64,000 nucleotides of DNA from Siderastrea siderea (taxonomy: Eukaryota; Cnidaria; Anthozoa; Scleractinia; Rhizangiidae): NCBI GenBank assembly GCA_964030785.1, contig OZ034970.1, positions 41,844,377 to 41,908,376 on the forward strand. The letters run 5' to 3'. The first letter of the stretch is position 1. Each line of letters starts with the position of its first letter. A program made the position numbers and the translations under genes. Shown here one piece after another: positions 60,041 to 64,000 of this stretch. The notes below the pieces were generated by a model. The model was not told the origin of the DNA, did not search any database, and saw only the letters and a list, made by a program, of their open reading frames with translations.

Positions 60041-60842
60041 GTGGTTCCTGCCTCGTTGGGCTTTGTCTACAGCTGTAGTTCAAAAACGTATACCGTTTCT
60101 CTCGATTTCCGCCCTCTCTTTCCTGCCTCCTTCTCCCCCTCCCCACCCACTGTAGAACTGAACGTGGTATGAGGTTCCGATTCCAGCCACACCACCAAAC
60201 AGATCTTTTAAAATACGCCAGTCGTGCTCAACGCCAATGGTGACGTCATTAATCAATCAATCATTTATTTGCCCTTTCCAGAATGATTACAAGAAGAAAA
60301 TTATATATGTATAGGCTCGGATAGGAGCTCGCGGCAAACCCTTCTGAGCTTAATAAGATGAGACCAGGTAAATTTTTGCTAAGCAGTTACATGTACGTCT
60401 ATCACGGATGTTAGTGACATTTACTTTGAATTTTACTTCATTGATATTGCCTAACTTTATTATTACAGTTGACTCCTGGTAACTTTAACCCCCTCAGTAA
60501 CTCGAAGTGAACGTTTTTTCCCTTCAGGTATTTTTTTTATATTTTTACTCTCAATAACTCGAACCTTTTTCGATTTCCCCTAAAGATTGGAGAGTCAACT
60601 TATTCTATCTGGAGAAAAAAAAATTTTTTTCTTTAGAGCTGTGCTTTTTCTTCGGAGACAAGCGAAACTTTTTTTCTTGCATAAAGTTTACGGGCTGTGA
60701 CCCCATATTTCATGGTTGGGAGCTTCGGGCTTCCTCTGATTCTTCTAAGAGCACACTCTCTGCTACATCACTCAGTCCAGTAAATTGGGGAACTTTTCCC
60801 TGGTAAGTGATCTGACGTGTCATGGAATGAAGGAACTGACAG
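60041..60842. other. Intergenic, nothing recognised
   Basis: It holds short A/T runs and no gene. An AATCAATCAATC tail-like word at 60250-60265 resembles the SINE tail seen at 61155. Confidence 0.45.
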
Positions 60843-61160
60843 TGGTATTTTTCTACGTTTTTGGCAGCTTGAGGGGCTTCAGATCTGGCGGTCGGTAGTT
60901 CGATGCCTAGTCCCTGCCATCGTGTTGTTATCCTTTGACAAGAAACCTTACTCCAAATTGTCTCTCTCCACCCAGGTGTATAGACGGGCACTGGCGACAT
61001 GCTGCTGGGGGTAACCCTGCAATGGACTAGCATCCTCATCTAGCATTACTCAACGTTCCTTCCTGTTATTTAAGCTCTGGTCGTGTGGGTGCCCTGTGGC
61101 TCATGTGCGACTTAACACTCTGGCAACTAGAATACATGAAAAATTACCTTACCAATCAAT
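60843..61160 (+). mobile_element. tRNA-derived SINE at the border of the long repeat
   Basis: It has a B-box-like GGCGGTCGGTAGTTCGATGCC and a body shared with 39594-39840 (TCTCTCCACCCAGGTGTA, GACATGCTGCTGGGGGTAAC, ACTAGCATC). It ends in ACCTTACCAATCAATCAATT. Copy B of the long direct repeat as seen starts inside it at 61117, because the window begins at the matching point. Confidence 0.7.
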
Positions 61161-64000
61161 CAATTTTCAGTCTTGAGGCTTTGATAGCCTACCTCTCCAG
61201 GATTGCGCATTTTGTAAGACCCTTTCAAGTAACTTTCTTGGCAACAGGCCAAGAGATTAGTTTCTTTTAGAAACTGAGGAAGCACAGTCACTCTTCTACA
61301 TATCTCGTTAATTCATACGATCCGTATAAGCAAAGGCACGGTTGCTTTCGATTTCCTAGCGTTGCTATTGATCGTTGAAACTAAAGAAAATGTATGGAAA
61401 CAGGCGAATTAAAGATGTCTTAGTTTGTAATACAGTCAAACCTCCCTGTGCGACCACCTGTCGTAAGCGACTACTTTTCCAAAATACCAATTTTTCTCAG
61501 TGAAATCACCGTAGTTGGAACATTCCCTAGACGACCACCTCTTGCAACATGTGATCCCATCTCAGAAAAGCACCGTACAACCTTAATATGACTTACTTGT
61601 TAATGTAATGTACGTTGCGATCCTCGTTCTCCCCTAAAGATACTACACTTCATTTTGGTCATAAGTTTATTTGTGCATGAATTAAAGAAAATTAACCTCC
61701 GATCAAAATAAAAATTTTGACCTCCTGTGCGCTGACCTCTCGTCTTAAACGACCACTTGACATTTTGGGTAGTTGCTTACTGGAGGTCCAACTGTAGTAT
61801 GAATGCCACATCTACCTTCTAAGACTCGTCCATTGTAATCAGAAATTATTCGGGAAAGTCGGTTTTTTAGCGATGACCCTGTCACGGTAGTACCGGGGAC
61901 TAGATTGTTATTAATGTAGCTTGTACTTCATTATCTACTACTGGTTAAAAAGCATGTTTTAAAGAAAGGCAATTTTTAAATTTGGCGGTTTTCTTGAGTA
62001 AGACTAATCGTTCGATGAGGCTTAACATTCCCAGAGCTTCCTGTTATAGATATATAAAACTTTGATAGCTTTTAAGTGTCACGATTTTTGTCCTTTTTTC
62101 TTAGTATTTTTTTAACGCCGTTATTGTTATGTACTTTTATTTATTTATTTATTAATTTATTTACAACATTTAAACAGAGATGCCCAGTTCAGCATACGCT
62201 GGTTTTGTGTAGTTATAGTCTCTGTTTTTTGTAAAACATAAACAACAAGTAGTTTTCTCGTTCGTTCTTAAGGTGAATATGCTAAACAATTCACAGAGAT
62301 GAAGTCCGTATATTAGTTTGATGTTTATTCAGGGTTTCCATGGCAATTCAAACAATAAAGTCCGTTGCTTTGCGATCTGAATTAAGCCATTTGTAAGACA
62401 CTCAAACATCAAAGTGTCAATATCTTTTCTATTTTTTTTTTCAGTGCGGTGTACTTTTAGAAAGTAAATGTGTCTCTTTTTAGATCATAAATAACAAGCA
62501 GAGTTGTCTTTCGTTCTTTTAAAAGGTGAATGTGTTAAACAATTCACTCAGCTGAAGTACGTAGTTATAGAAAGTGGCTTTATGATAATGTTAGTTTAAT
62601 AATGTTTGTTCACGGTTGCTATGGCAATACGACCTTAGCCTTCGTTTCATTCCGATCTAAATATACCACATCTCCTACGTTTCAAGCTTCAAAGTGCCTG
62701 TCAGTTTTTTTTTTCTATTTCTTGGCTTTCTGAACGCGGTTGTTGCGGTTGTCGCCTTTTTAAATATCATAAATAACAAGTAGTTTTGTCTTTCTTGTTT
62801 TTAAAAGGTGAATCCTTCGTATGCTAATCAATGTACGTGCTGACGTACGAAGTTTTAAAAGCTGGCTTTACGATAATACTTGTTTAATATGGTTGCCCAA
62901 AGTTTCCGTGGCAATCTTAACATTAACCTTTGTTCCAGTCCGATCTAAATTATCCATAACTCTAACGTTTCGAGCTTTGTTCGTTTAATCATGATGTTTT
63001 ACAAGTTTACGTCGGCTGTTTTATACTAGATAGTAACAAGCGATTTTCTCTCCATTTTTTTCAATAATGTCATCTAAAGAATTAACATTTTGCAGCTGGG
63101 TGTTAGTTTCGGAGATAAAAATTGAAGAGGGCAACGACATTTCAAAAACAATACCAGAGGAATATTTACTGACGCAGCTGTCCTTTTATAAGACTTAATT
63201 CGTTACCACTGGCTGAACCTGACGGTAAATAGTTTTGAACTAAGGATGATTTAATATAGTATTTAAATTGGAGGTTTTGTTGAGCTAGCATCATGATACT
63301 CACTTAATGAGACTAAATTACACTCTCATAGCTTCCAGTTACAGCTGGCTTTTTGTTAGCTAGCACTGGTGAGCCAACTTTTCATTCATTTGTCTACAAA
63401 ACGCACTAAAGCGTTTGCGTGAGAACGTCAAACCTGGCCCGGCTTTTAGGGTCACCCTCTTTCGAAGATAGGGTGAACCCTTTAACCACGACAACTTTTT
63501 TTTTTTTTTTTTTTATAAATTTGGCTCGTGTGTCCCGGACGACGTTTTGCGTGCCACGCGACACATATTTTCCTGTTTTAGGTTTTCAAAGCGACGATTT
63601 TAAGAATATGTAAATCGAAAAAGTAAAATTCAAATAAACAGAGATACAGCAATCGACTCTTTCTCATATAAACGTAACGCTTCATAACGTTGTCTCGGGA
63701 AGCCGGAGCAACTTTCCCCCATATAAACAGGGCCAAATGACATTTAAATTACTTTAAATTAGTAGTCTTCTTAATTTAGTAAAATCGCTCAATGAGACTT
63801 ATACTAATAGTATTCTTAGAGCTTCCTTTTGTTAACGCAAGTAAAATTATTCATAGCCTCAAAGTCTGAAGGGTTTTCTTTACTCCTTTCTTTTTCACAC
63901 GATTATTACAGCATACGCTGGGGAAGTTGTTATCTTTTTAAAGACATAAAACAAGCATTGTGTTTCGTGATAGGGGAGCTTTTTGTACAAGCATTTTGTT
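61117..64000. repeat. Long direct repeat, copy B
   Basis: Near-identical to 1-2884 over its whole length. Visible differences include GACCACTT/GACTACTT near 61470, GCTTAGC/GCTTAAC near 62023, a shorter ATTT array near 62140 and a longer T-run near 63498. Confidence 0.95.

Noticed and set aside
1..64000. CRISPR arrays, bacterial operons or ribosome-binding sites
   Set aside because: None seen; the DNA is eukaryotic, and the tandem arrays have no spacer structure.

Overview
The window is eukaryotic nuclear DNA, most likely from an anthozoan cnidarian (stony coral or sea anemone). The flanks are AT-rich, with split genes bounded by GT/AG introns, tRNA-derived SINEs, fold-back elements and microsatellites. 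One host gene belongs to a PAN/EGF/fibrinogen-like family common in corals; another is a Girdin/Daple (CCDC88) homologue. The species assignment is inference.

The centre (11912-33553, about 21.6 kb) is a complete, apparently intact Maverick/Polinton element, a virus-like giant transposon related to adintoviruses. It has terminal inverted repeats (TIRs) starting AGTAGTAAACTCC and a perfect 6-bp target duplication, CCTCTG. It is visibly less AT-rich than its surroundings and densely packed with mostly intronless genes. It carries a full Polinton set: protein-primed DNA polymerase B (28915-33078), chromodomain integrase (16325-17476), adenain-like protease (22113-22652), packaging ATPase (22813-23466), double-jelly-roll major capsid protein (20710-22110), two tandem penton-like proteins, a phospholipase A2-like protein and several small basic proteins with QRGG protease sites. 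Accessory genes are a tandem RING/PHD-like zinc protein, a SLOG-fold protein with a seemingly circularly permuted domain, a double GRF zinc-finger protein, a two-transmembrane protein and a divergent acidic/basic gene. A tRNA-like Pol III gene lies between the protease and the ATPase. Many genes have their own TATA box 25-65 nt upstream of the ATG, and three divergent intergenic regions look like bidirectional promoters. The TIRs supply the poly(A) signals for both outermost genes and even encode their shared C-terminus.

Left of the element: 1-6.8 kb is old, degenerate repeat DNA; 7.0-7.85 kb is a broken Penelope-like element; 8240-11350 is a TTAA-flanked DNA transposon with nested insertions. 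Right of it: a BEL/Pao scrap (33.9-34.1 kb); a five-exon PAN-EGF-fibrinogen-like gene (35430-38303); SINEs, fold-backs and purine-rich repeats (39-44 kb); the Daple/Girdin-like gene (45217-58505); a minisatellite; and a SINE leading into the last 2.9 kb. Those last 2,884 bases are a near-identical direct copy of the first 2,884, which implies a tandem duplication with a 61,116-bp period or an assembly duplicate.
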